From Symsagittifera roscoffensis (Eukaryota; Xenacoelomorpha; Acoela; Convolutidae), in contig NC_087065.1 in NCBI RefSeq assembly GCF_963678635.1, positions 24,881,254-24,945,253 on the forward strand: a DNA stretch of 64,000 bases, written 5' to 3'. The position numbers were made by a program, and so were the translations under genes. Under the pieces are notes generated by a model. That model was not told where the DNA came from, ran no database searches, and saw only the letters and a program-made list of their open reading frames with translations. Position 1 is the stretch's first letter. Each line of letters opens with the position of its first letter. Of the stretch, positions 52,843-64,000 are shown piece by piece.

Positions 52843-53230
52843 GTTTATTCGGATTCGATTCTATTGTCGGTTTGATGAGTTGAAATCACGTGAATAATTA
52901 AATGATCAATCAGGATCTAGAAAAGAGGTCGCCAATATCACATTTGTCAATTCTACACTATTTTTATATTAAAATGTATTTGAAACAGTCAGATAAAAAG
53001 GTTTTGATCCTAAAATTTATTATAATTAATTCGTTGCTAAAATTTTGGAATTCGACCTAAGAATGGACAGTCCAAACTTTGGATCTATTCCTAAGATCGT
53101 CATTCGGTTATTCATGGTCAATAATTTTTTCTTACCCAGGCACTTAATAACATAACACATAACATGACATAACACACATATCACACACAACACACCTTCA
53201 GTATGACGCCTTCCTGCATGCTACCTAAAC
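52843..53230. other. Spacer between element 3 pol and ORF3
   Basis: AT-rich, with cataacacataac repeats (about 53145-53200) like those at 200-250. On the minus strand a splice-acceptor-like CCTCTTTTCTAG lies near 52915-52927, about 75 bases before the ORF3 ATG. A GGTAAG donor-like string lies near 53140. No gene. Confidence 0.5.
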
Positions 53231-56200
53231 TCAGCCCATATATAAATAATATTTCTTATGTAAGTATACTTGTTTATTAGTATCAGAGAAAATTACGTGT
53301 ATCAGTGCATACAACTCGTGTAGATGCAGTCGTCCTCGGTTCGGATCGTACACTGGAATTGATAGTTCCTTCCCTTCCCTTTCCACACGGAAGTCTCTCA
53401 ATCTCGTCAAGGACAAGACTAGGTTTTCCGGGTCCACGTGACGTGCCGCTTCTCCGTCGCCCTCGTCACCAAGAAGCATAAGTACTTTCCCGGTATCTGT
53501 GACGCCGCCGGAGGCAAAGCTGATACGCCTCCTATTCCTGGCCTCTGCTTCCAATGGAATTCTATGTTTTTATATTCTCTCTTAAAATCCGCTGCTAACG
53601 TTGTCCTAAAACTCATGTCTGCTGTTATCGCTAACGCACGTGTTCTATTCGTGAGTATAAAGTCGCTATCTGTCAACGTTATGCTACTCGAGTATTTGGT
53701 AAGTTAAAATATGACTCAACTACTCTCCCTGTGTCCGGTTTCTTAGGGTCCTTGTTTGTTTCTGCTTCTAGATCACCTGTCTCTCTTGCTATTCTTTATT
53801 TTTTTACTTACAAATTTTCAGTATGTTAATTACCCCACTCCCGGACAAAAATATCCATCGTCGTTCCCGTGGATCGCATACCGGATATCAAATCGAGTTT
53901 GGAAGCCGGAATGAGTAATCGTCCTTCCTGGGCAGCCCAGGAAGGATTTTCCTTTTCGGTTTTTACGTATTTCATGCTTCCACGATCTACATCTTGAATC
54001 GTGATACTGGTCTCCATTGGGTCCGACGTCATTTTGTTCAGCCATTCCAAGACACGCAGATTCGTCCAGTCTTGATCATATGATTGCTGTTGCTCGTCGT
54101 CGAATTCTACCTCAGGCTTGGACCGGTCATCGACCCACTCCTCGTCGTGATCATCGACTACGTCAATGTCCTGTGAAATAGTTATTTTTTCTAGACCCAC
54201 TACTTCTTCTTTAGATCTATCCGGTCCACTACGAAGTCATCTCCGTAACTATTATACTTCTTCGTGAGTCTTGTCCTGTCACTCTGTCGAGTCTGTATCG
54301 TAAACGGAATGTCCGGCTCCAAATTTTTGGGGAACTCCGTTTGTTCTGGGTCTTGCCAGTCCTCCTCTGCGTAGGGTAAGGTTTTCTTATCTGCTTCGAT
54401 CACCTCGTTGGGATCTAGGTCCAGTGGTGGACTTGTTCCTTCCTCTGTGACCTCATTTCCATCGTTCTTTGCCCTTCTCGTTGACCTCACAAGCAGGGTC
54501 TATCATCAGATACTCCCCCTCTTCCATGTCTGCAGGTATACTCCAGTCCTCTGTCGACGGATTGGGTGGCTTGATGTTCTCATAGTGAGCGGCTCGGCCT
54601 GTACTCAGTCTATAAAAGCGTCCCTCCTGATGCACTTCCGTAATCAAGAAGGGTCCCCTCCACTTTTTAGGAGCTTTTTCGTTCCTTTCGGTGGTATAAC
54701 GTTCTGAAATACCCATACGTAGTTTTCTACCGAGTAAGCTTTTGCACCAACTGCTTTTTTATCAAATCTTTTCCTCTGCCTTGCCTGTGCCTGCTAAGTG
54801 TTCCGTCTACACAAGTCGTTTAGTTCTTGTTGACGTCTAATCACATCCCTTACGTAGACTTGTGGTGATAGTTTCTTCCCCTCATACCCCGGGTAAAAAA
54901 AGTCAAAGGCAAAGAGCTCTCGTGTCCAATTAGCATCATGTGTGGTCTAACTCCGGTGGTGGGGTGTTGCGTGCTGTTGTAAGCTCCCATCACCTGTGGA
55001 AGATATCTGTCCCAATCGGTCATGTACCTGGAACAATATACCCTCAGCATCGACACTAACGTTCTATTTTGCATTTCCACTAAGCCACTCATCTGGGGTT
55101 GGTATGTCGTGGAGTAGGCTTGAGCCACCTGCGGACGTCGCATGAGCTCCTTCGTAAGTTCTTTCACGAAGCTGTTCCGTTATCCGATTGAAATGTCATC
55201 GGACAACCATGTCTCGCTATCCACGTATTGATTAGGTGATCGCAAGTCTCTTCTGCTGAGGCAGTTATGCAATGCACGGCCTCTGCATACTTCACGAAGT
55301 GATCTATCATGACCAAGACTTGATTGTAACCACTGTCTGTCTTGCATATCTTTTGATGATCAATCTGTACCACCTCGTTAAATTCAGATGACTCGATCGA
55401 CTGCAAGGGAAATCGCAACTTCATTGGATCCCTGACCTGTTGGCATGACAGACATGCTGTTACCCGTTTCTCGGATGCCTTTTTCATTCCAGGCCACTCA
55501 AAGCGTTTCAGAATCCTCTGGTATACTTTGTCGATTCCCTGATGGCCCATTGATCATGTGACCTGAATAAAAGTTCTGTTTGATAGAGTTGCTCCAACAC
55601 TATCGCATTATATTTGTACAGGACTTTGTCATCTTCTCTTCTCTTGCAAGCCACGATCCCCTCCTCGTCCTATTTCTGCATAAAGTACTGTCTCAGAATG
55701 CGATAACTGTCTTCCTCCAGATCGCCTTTGTCCGGTGCTTTATTCTCGATCCACCTTTTCAGGTTGCTCCTCATGCAGTCATTTCTCTGCCCTCTTAGTA
55801 AGTCCGAGAGTCTGTATCTCGCCTTCAAGTACGTCTTCTTCACCCTCATCTGACTATTCATTTCATCTGGGTGATGCGTGTCATCTCCCATCTTAACGCA
55901 CCAAGCCTTCGCCAATGGTTGTGTTTTTTGTTTGAACGGTTGAAGATCAGTCCTGACTACCTCTTTTTGCGGCAACAAGCTTATCAAAGGTTTCGATGCT
56001 GCTATTGTTTCCAGATCATCTGCTACGTTGCCAATGACTCTTTCACCTGGTATGAGGTAGCGATCACTGTCAGGGTCTTGATATATCTCCCTATATAGAT
56101 CCCTTGCTCCAATTTCCACTAATAGTGTGTGGATCGCTAGCTCTGACATGTCTGCTCCTGCGCTCGAGTTCCTGTCTGAGTAGGTGTCAATTCCTGAGTT

Positions 56201-59200
56201 CCGGGAGCTGTCATCCCTTGAAGAGTCTGCGATAGAGCACGTTCCCTCCTCCAGATCAGTTCTGTGCGTTCTTCTCATCCGTCTAAACTCCCCCGACAAA
56301 ACTTTTTTTCTCCAGGTCCTCTTTCTCACCAGGAACCTTTCATCTATTTCAGACTACCCGGACAAATTTTCTTGTCCCAGGTGTTGTTCCTGAACTCGCC
56401 GTTTCTCCTCACTTTTCGTCTCCCCGGACAAATTTTCTTGCCTTGGGTTCTGTTCAACCTTCTCACTTTTCTTATCTTGGTCTTCAAAGATTATTGTTTT
56501 CTTTTGTGTATCGTACCCCAGTTCTTTCCGTTTGTATGATGTGCTTGTCAGGACGTTTTGGGGTATCGAGGACACTAGTTGCTGAACTATAGTCCTACAA
56601 TTCCTTTCAATTTTTTTGTGTTGTCGTCTTGACGGCATGATCTTCACCTTCTCACAGACTCTCAGTGATTCCATAGCTGCTACCCACTCGGGATCATCTC
56701 TGGTCACTTCCTTCTCCAACAATCCACCCAGCATCCGCATCACTTGCGGTGTGACCTGCACTGTTTTACCCAATAATGAGAGGCTGTTTATGTTCATGCG
56801 AGAGAGTTCCTGCTGGACCAGGTTTGAGCGCAGCAACAGATCCAGGGGCACCGGATCCTCCTTGGATAAAATCTTTATCTCGGCTGCTTTCTCTACTGGT
56901 AACTCTGGACATCCTGGAATTGAATGTCCAGACTTGTCCAACCATCTCGTCAAGGGAAGCGCTTCGTAAGTTTCTTTGTCCCAGAAACGAGAACCCTTCC
57001 TTGATTTCTGCCTGATTGGCTTGCTTCTGTTCCAATCTTTCATAGAACTCGGTCTTCTTGCTGAGGCTGTCAGCATTCTGGTGTTTGTCACGCATCCTGC
57101 GCTCGATTATCATGTGGTAGCCACCTAATCATACGATCCATCTACCAATATAAATCTGATCCATCGAGTGTGTCTTCAACGAGGATAACGCTCTGTTGTC
57201 CACGCGTAACTTAAAGGGAGCGCTCCCCAAGTATGCGCGGTACTTTTCCACGAATGTGACTACTGCAAACATTTCTGCCTTCGGTGCACCATATTTCATC
57301 TCAATGTCACTCAACACATTACGGCCATATGCAATAGGACGGAGAACTGTTCTTCAATTCCATTCCTGCTCCTGATGCAGTATTCCTGAGATGGCTACTA
57401 CTGATGCGTCTGTGTCAAGAACATACATGCCTTTTCTGTAGGCATGCCTAGCACTGGCGCTTCGCACAGTTCACGCTTTATGTTCTCGAAGGCAGCTTGT
57501 GCTTCTTCGTTCCATTCGAACTTCTTTCCTTTGTTGCGCATCAGCTTCTGCATGGGATACACCTTGTCTGCATATCCTTTTATGAACTCACGGTAATAAT
57601 TGGCGAATTCTAGGAAACTCATGAGTTGTGTGTCCGTTCTTCCATGTCAAAAAAGCCTTTACTGCTTCCGGGTCCGGCCTCACGCCATGCCTGTCCACCG
57701 TTCTACTGCTTCCGGGTCCGGCCTCACGCCATGCCTGTCCACCGTTCTTCCTAGAACCTTGATTGAATCCCTGAGGATCTCAAAATTATATGATTTGCAT
57801 TTCAAGCCTGCTCTCTTCTTGCAGCCAAAGACCTCGTCGAGCCGATCAATGTGGTCTTCCATGGTAAGTGTTGCTAGGAACACGTCATCCACGTAACACA
57901 TCACAAGGTTCCCGTACTTCTTCGTCACTCTGGTCAAAACCTGAGCCATCAGTCTTTGAAAAGTGGCTGTTGCGTTGCACAAGCCGAAGGGCATCCTTTT
58001 CCACTGGTACAACCCCAAATCACATGCAAATCCGTTCTTCTCTCTTTCCTTCTTTCGCAGAGGGACCTGCCAGAAGGCCGAACCCAAGTCAAGAGTGGTG
58101 AAGAACTTGGCGTCACCAAGTTACGAGAGTCTTTCGTCTATTCGCGGTATCGGGTACGCAACTTTTATTGTCACCGCGTTCAGGTAACGAAAGTCGCAAC
58201 AGAACCTAAGCTGTCCCCCTTCTTCTTTGCCATGACTAACCCGCAAGCCCACGGCAATTTCGAGGGTTCTATCATGTCGTATTCGAGCAACAATTCTGTC
58301 TCCGCTCGGTATGGTTCCGATTTATGTGGTGTCATTCGTCTTGCGCCTTCCCTATGGGGAACGGCGCCTTCTTCCAGTTCGATTTCGTGTTCGACGAAGT
58401 TACAAAAACCGATATCCGCCTTCTGTTTTCAAAATACAACCGCGTTCCGATTTAAAACCGCCCGCAATGATTCTAAATCTCCCTCGCCTATTTTCCCTTT
58501 TAAATATTCTATTTCTGGCAAAACCACATTCATACAAGCCGTCGTCCTTTTCGAATTTCATTAAAAAAAGTTTATGAATAGATTTAAATTCATTAATTCT
58601 TTTAAAATTTTATCTTTATTGGCATGATAAGGGCAGTCTTTCACACTATTTCTTTTCAAGTTTTGTGTCTCTTCATTGTCAGTCCTTATCGGCCAAGCGT
58701 AACCAAATTTCTTTCCACGTTGGATTGAAACCGTGGTGACCAGTCTGTTCGATAACACACTGACTGGCACACAGTCCGTTTCGAGTTACCGAGAAGCTCC
58801 GGCCTAAAATCACTGAACTTTGACTATTTGGGTTCGGAACCAAACAAACCTGTTTAGTATCACTTAACGAGTTTAAATTTCTCTTTCTAAAAATTGCTAC
58901 TACAGCTTGTCCCGGCTGTAACTTTACCTTTCTATCTGAAAAGATTGGTACGTTGTTTTCATCTGTTTCTATTCTATTAATTGGATTCTTAACATACTTC
59001 CAGTCTGGGTTTCTAATCCTTATTAGACCGTTGTTCAAGTCAATCATCACGTCGAAATTCCTGATAAAATCTCTGCCCAAGATGAACTGGTCGGAGTCAT
59101 TCAAGTTCTCTACCACAAGGAAGCTCATCCAAAGATCCTGTCCTCCCATGTGGAGGACCGTTATTGGTTTCCTTCCGGCCACGTAAATTGCTCCTCGATT

Positions 59201-59940
59201 GATTGCCGCTAGTCGGAGATTTGTCGCAATTAGGTCTTCTCTCGTGAAGCCCATTCTTTCCCAAGTTTTTATCACATCACGCTCACTACCGCTCCTGTGT
59301 CCAGAATCCCTGTGACTCCGATTTTCTTCACGTTGGTGTCGAGCAGATGTGCAGTCACATCTGCTTTGTGTCCAATGTGAACCGCGTCTTGTTCCATTAT
59401 GGCGTCTTAACCTATCCTACGTTTTTTAAGTTCTGCTTCACCCAAATAGATTTACCCTATTTGGTCACTGTCTGTCGTCACGTAGTTCCTAGTGTAGATA
59501 CTGATCCCGTCCACGTTCAGCATCACTTGATATGGTCCATAGACTTCCACGTAGTGCCCGTGAAGTTTCTTTATTCGAGGGTCACCCGTTGTTAGTAGCG
59601 CTCGCACAGCTCCTGACTCATTGCGTGGCTCCACCTGTCTCAGATAATGCATCAAAGTGAATTCTGATGGTTCACTCAGATTTCTGATTATCTGGTGTCC
59701 CGCTACCGAGGTTTTCGATTGTAGTTTACTTCTCTGCGGCACCATACCGAACGTCTTCCCGGAGATCACATTTAGTTTCATGCTCAAACTGCTGGGTGCT
59801 TTCGTTTCTTCGACTTCTGATGTCTCGAAGGCGTTCAGCCTTTCCTGAATTTTTTCATTTTCCAATTCGAGCTTTACCTTTTGTTCGATCTCCTTTGTTA
59901 CCAATTCCTGCTGGCTCTGTTTAGAGCATCCCTCGCGGCT
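53231..59940 (-). pseudogene. pol: Gypsy element 3 pol, frameshifted throughout
   Basis: Same domain order as element 1. Protease motif ILDTGAVVSVM is intact (about 59290-59320), but a frame break follows. RT (57680-58600) keeps YVDD. RNase H lies at 57129-57450 and earlier. The integrase zinc region and core (54850-55550) keep VVQIDHQ and SDNG but change frame just after SDNG, and LVERQ reads LVEMQ. GPF is retained (54640). The macrodomain-like end (53231-53707) is split by one frame change near 53440, and the Lys of element 1 (FLVTK) is Arg here. At least ten breaks make it inactive. A 44-bp tandem duplication at 57661 adds one. Confidence 0.87.
57661..57748. repeat. Perfect 44-bp tandem duplication inside element 3 RT
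   Basis: Two adjacent identical copies starting actgcttccgggtccggcct. Since 44 is not a multiple of three, the event shifts the RT frame. Perfect identity suggests it is recent or an assembly artefact. Confidence 0.9.
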
Positions 59941-60149
59941 GCCCTATAGTCGATCTTGAAGTCATCCACTGCAATCACCCATTCCGGTTCACGTATCTCT
60001 TCCGTTACCGCCTGCATCTTCTTCGTTGCCAGCTTTTACGGTTTCTCTTTTCTGCGTGCCTCTGCTTCACTCAACAGGCAAGCCTTGCTGGATTTCACAC
60101 CCGATAAAGCTTTCTCATGCCTTGGGTGCTTCATGGCTGCTACAGCATC

Positions 60150-62549
60150 TCAGAATTGTGGACAATCCGATTTAAAATGACCTTCCAAGTTACAAAAGAA
60201 AGACCTCGGGCCGAATGTCGCAAATACTCCTCTCATGAAACCCTCATGGTCGACCTCTGACGTATCTTCATCATCGAGGCTAAAGCCTATTGCTTTCATG
60301 CCCTGTTTGTAAGTTGGGCATGCTGACACATGTTGGTCCGTGGAACTGCAATTTGCACAAGAGCGTCTCTTGTTCATATCGTCCCTTGGTTTGTACCAAT
60401 TGTTTCCTTGGTTTCCTGGTCCACTGTTAAAATTGCCATAATTGATTTTGTAATATCGCAATCTCGATGAAGGCTTCAGCAAAAGATATTCTCTGGACTT
60501 GATTCTCAGCTCCTCTGGTGTTGGCGCATTTGTTGAGAGTGGTATGTAATGTGTCGCCAACATTTTTCGAAGTTCATCATTCTTCACACCATCGATGAAT
60601 TTTGAGGCTACTGCCAGGTTCATATTTCTGTTCGACTCATCTGGTTGGCTACACCTGCTCAGCATCTCCAAATTGTATAGAAACTTGTCTATTGTCTCAT
60701 CTTCACGTTGCCCCCGTTTCTCGAAGCGCATCATTGCTCGGTGTCCTTGGACCCCTGAGCTGAAGCGATTTAACAAAATTTCAAAGATTTTCTCAGCAGT
60801 GTCCTGCTGTTATTGTTTTTTGGCCATCACACAGATTAGGGCTGTCCCTTCCAAGTAGCTGGTAAGCGCACTGCATTCTTGTCTTTCTGACCAGGTATCA
60901 ATACAGCCATCAGATTCGTCTTTATAGCATCTTGGTTTCCTAAAAACCCTTTTGGACTTTTTACTACGTTCATTGGTTCTAGATAACCTCGTAAGAAATG
61001 TTTCCAAGGACCTGTTCAGAGGTTCAAAGGCTGTGGCCATTGATGCAGCGTCTCTTAAATGCCCCGCCTGAGTGTCTTCACTCCCTGATAAAGGCTCCGG
61101 ATTTTCCCTCCTGTCCGACTCGCTGGGATTGTTTATTCCTTGGCTCGCATGAGTCCTGTTCCTGGAATCACATCTCCTAGTCGCATGTGTATCTTGCGTC
61201 GGTCGTTCGTTTGAGGTCTCTCTGTTGCCAGTTGAACTTCCTCTGATGTTTGGGCCCCGTGGTCTATTGTCCCATGTGGTATAGCCTGATGAACTGCCCC
61301 TTCCTCTAGTGAATCCATATGTCCTTCTCCTATTCTGTTGTTCATTGAAGTTCACCCTTGGCTCCCTGCTGGGTTCTCCCGAATTCGATTCCCCATTTTT
61401 TGCTCCACTCCTGCTGCCTAGTAGCCCGTCCAACCTATCCATGATAGCCTGAGTTAGCCTCTCCATCATCGCATACATCTTCGTGTCAAGAGTCCCAAGA
61501 GTCTGCTCTTGTTGAATTCTCAATTCGACGTGGACTGCCCTTTCCAGTTCACTCATTCTTATGGACATCTGTTCATTCTGTTCCCCTATACTGCCCACTA
61601 TGTTGGTCGGTCAAGGCTTCTTCAATTGATGCTCCGTTTTCCACTAATGGGTCACAAGTGGCGGTGTCACCCTGTCGATCTCAGGTAGCTTGGTGCTGGT
61701 CGAGATTCGGGCTTTGATTCTCTGACTCGACATATTTTCACTATCCACCTCTGGATCAGCCAGTGCGTTGCTTAGCCCTGTTTTCCTACTCTCCTCAGTT
61801 CGCATTTCCGAGCTCGTCATATTCACAAAGTCTCCTGACTGGCCTGATCCGTTTGTGGTCTTGCCTATTGTCCTCACCACACCGAATCGGTCCATGGTAC
61901 CAGTCTCTCTATCGGTGTATGCGTCATTCTCCTGAGTCGAACTATTGAGGCTGACTTGAGATCCAAAGTCATCTTGCCCGTCATCGTCCTCTTCTTCTTC
62001 CTGGGTTTGTGCTTCATCGCCTGTACCCGTTCCCATAGTAAATGGAAAAAAATTTCTCAAAGTGTTCTTCACTCTTTCTGAAAAGAATGAGGACGTTGCC
62101 GGTTTTTCTGTCATGCCAACCATCATGGTGTTGTCTGTGGGTGATCTTGTAGTCGCCACATTTCCAGTAGAGATGTCGGACAGTTTCGACATCTCTTCTC
62201 GGTCCAGGGTCCCGGTGGTAGTGGCAAAATCTTGGCCTTGTTCTACCGGAGTAGATTCACTCGTCAATCTTCTGTTTCCTCTCCCTTCCGGTTCATGTCC
62301 CTACTGGTTCTCATCCATGGCAGGGTCTGAATGGACCTCTACCTCTAATCTTGCCTTTTGTCCTTCTGATGACTTTTGACTCCTGGTTTCAAGCATTATG
62401 ACTAAAACTTTCTTCCCTTTGTCGGTCCGGGTTCTTGTGATTCTTTCCACAAAAGGGTCACTCATTACTTTTCTCTGTTTCTCTGGTATGAACTTCCTGG
62501 AGCTATCACCTAGTTTAGGTATCCTTGACTTGTCTAGACTCATTTTCAA
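60150..62549 (-). pseudogene. gag: Gypsy element 3 gag, decayed
   Basis: Starts near 62540 (MSLDKSRIPKLGDSSRKF), an N-terminus similar in plan to element 1 gag (TTKIPRLSKGSTRKF). Ser/Thr/Glu-rich segments (61644-62267) are followed by a Gln-rich coiled-coil-like stretch, then the capsid segment (60600-60920), and zinc knuckles. The first knuckle has Gln in place of the canonical His (CANCSSTDQHVSAC); the second is normal (CNLEGHFKSDC). A TGA right after the knuckles is in phase with the start of pol, where the other copies have Trp. Frame changes lie near 62290, 61630 and 60800. Confidence 0.82.
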
Positions 62550-63295
62550 TTTTTCACTTCGTACTGCCTATACAGTCAATTCGATTGCTAGTGTCCTTTT
62601 AGTCTGACTACTGATAAAAAAAACAAAACTCAAAAAATTCCAAAAGTTTCACTCAAATAGAGACCACGAATCGTTGTATGTTATCACAGTACAGCGTGTA
62701 TACAATTTATTCACAATAATCGATTATTAGTTGCAAGATATGAAGCTAGCACAGTCTGATGATATGAATATTTTTAAAAGAAAGTGTTCTCACTACCCAA
62801 TCAAGCACAAATATTATTTAATTAAAACCAAAAATGAAGAAACTTAAGAATATTTTCAATGAAAAACGTTTGTGTACTGTATTTTAGTCAGTCGCAATGT
62901 GATAGTCGAACTTGTTTTTTAAAGAAAGAGCTTTCCCTGTTCGGTGCTGCACCAAACAGACAAAACTTGAAGGCAGTAATTTTCCTCAAGCGGGCGTCTA
63001 TTGCACCCAACGAGTCCTGGGTTACCTATCTGCCTTCGAATTGCCCGAGCTAGACCTACTAAAAGCCTCAGGGTAATCACTTTCCGAAAAACTATTTGGA
63101 TTTCAATCCACACAAATTAGTTACCAACTCTTTTTCAATTTAGACTTAGTGTCGCGAATATCCGAGTTTAGACCTGTCTTATTTTGGTGTTGTCTTTTAT
63201 AGAAGGCAAGTTACCAGTGCAGTCACTGATTCCTAGCCTGTCGCTTAAAAACCTATTACCTTTCACTATTTTCTTTTCTTCTGTCCACTTAAGTC
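62550..63295. other. Leader region upstream of element 3 gag
   Basis: About 750 bases, AT-rich near gag. No coding frame with protein-like features and no clear LTR end or primer-binding site was found. Confidence 0.45.
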
Positions 63296-63935
63296 TTAAC
63301 AAAAATAGTACCCCTCAGGATTGGCGAAAACAAGGCCCTCCGGATTGGCAAAAACAGCACCCTTCCGGATTGGCGAAATTAGGACCACTCCGGATTGGCA
63401 AAATTGGGACCCTTCCGGATTGGCACAATTGGGACCCCTCCGGATTGGCAAAAATAGTACCCCTCCGGATTGGCAAAAACAGGACCCCTCCGGATTGGCG
63501 AAATTGGGACCACTCCGGATTGGCAAAATTGGGACCCTTCCGGATTGGCAAAATTGGGACCCCTCCGGATTGGCAAAAATAGTACCCCTCCGGATTGGCA
63601 AAAACAGTACCCCTCCGGATTGGCAAAAACAGGACCCCTCCGGATTGGCAAAAATGGGACCACTCCGGATTGGCAAAATTGGAATCCTTCCGGATTGGCA
63701 ATATTGGGACCCCTCCGGATTGGCAAAAATAGTACCCCTCCGGATTGGCAAAAACAGTACCCCTCCGGATTGGCAAAAACAGGACCCCTCCGGATTGGCA
63801 AAAATGGGACCACTCCGGATTGGCAAAATTGGGATCCTTCCGGATTGGCAATATTGGGACCCCTCCGGATTGGCAAAAATAGTACCCCTCAGGATTGGCA
63901 AAAATAGTACCCCTCCTGATTGCCAAAAACAGCTT
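63296..63935. repeat. 25-bp minisatellite with CCAAT cores, upstream of element 3 gag
   Basis: About 25 units of the type cggattggcaaaaacagtacccct, period 25 bp. Variants (aatagta, acaggac, attggga) recur in order, giving a higher-order repeat of about 125 bp (five units). On the minus strand each unit contains GCCAATCCGG, a CCAAT box in good context. Long frames on both strands are by-products. Confidence 0.9.
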
Positions 63936-64000
63936 TTCAGAGACTTCCAAAGTTTTCACCCGATACCGTTCCGGATACGTTCGCCGATAATATTATGCTG
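63936..64000. other. Unassigned window edge
   Basis: Short unique sequence after the minisatellite. Nothing recognised. Confidence 0.4.

Larger units (their letters stand above)
43888..64000 (-). mobile_element. Gypsy element 3 with extended downstream ORF cluster
   Basis: The minus strand carries, in order: a minisatellite leader, decayed gag (62549-60150), decayed pol (about 59940-53231), ORF3 with an SGNH domain (52842-50976), a long ORF with a possible second SGNH-like fold (50945-48180), and an array of packed ORFs (about 48243-44049). All lie on one strand with short gaps. That pol is followed by an SGNH ORF both here and in element 2 supports a single element type. That the ORFs beyond 50976 belong to it as well is inference, because the equivalent part of element 2 is hidden by the gap. 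Confidence 0.6.

Noticed and set aside
52843-53230. 3' LTR of gypsy element 3
   Set aside because: No matching copy was found near the 5' side (62550-64000), and the same-strand ORF3 follows at once, as in element 2.
63296-63935. Protein-coding genes of 130-214 residues on both strands
   Set aside because: They are stop-free frames of a 25-bp tandem repeat, present in several phases and on both strands at once.

Overview
This window is animal genomic DNA made almost entirely of mobile elements. I find no ordinary host gene, tRNA or rRNA. The mix of a Polinton (Maverick), Ty3/gypsy-type LTR elements and a Penelope-like remnant points to an invertebrate metazoan; I cannot name the species. One 200-base run of N (9886-10085) marks a scaffold join.

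Layout. (1) 1-9885, minus strand: gypsy element 1, with gag and a fully open 2337-codon pol (PR-RT-RNaseH-IN plus an unusual C-terminal domain). (2) 10086-16494 and 34491-38880, minus strand: gypsy element 2. It is decayed, lacks most of RT/RNaseH, and is split by a Polinton. A downstream ORF with an SGNH/GDSL esterase signature follows its pol (10086-12057). (3) 16495-34484: an AT-rich Polinton of 17,990 bp. It has about 200-bp terminal inverted repeats, a perfect 6-bp target duplication (ATGCAT), and genes for adenain-like protease, major and minor capsid proteins, a pVI-like protein, integrase, packaging ATPase and protein-primed PolB, plus several unidentified genes. Many of its genes carry frameshifts or stops. 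(4) 38881-43887: gene-poor DNA with minisatellites and the 3' end of a Penelope-like element. (5) 43888-64000, minus strand: gypsy element 3 (decayed gag-pol, 53231-62549). It is followed on the same strand by about 9 kb of virus-like ORFs: a second copy of the SGNH ORF, a long ORF with a possible second SGNH-like fold, and a set of abutting or overlapping ORFs including a 523-residue unknown protein.

The most unusual content is the architecture shared by the gypsy elements. Gag and pol seem to have been one reading frame. Pol ends in a conserved region resembling a TARG1/OARD1-type macrodomain in all three copies. The place after pol, where env normally sits, is taken by an ORF with a coiled coil and an SGNH hydrolase domain in both copies where that region is present. 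A 13-base motif (CTCCCCGGACAAA on the plus strand) recurs about ten times in the pol genes and is read in two different frames. No LTRs could be delimited by eye, so element boundaries are approximate.
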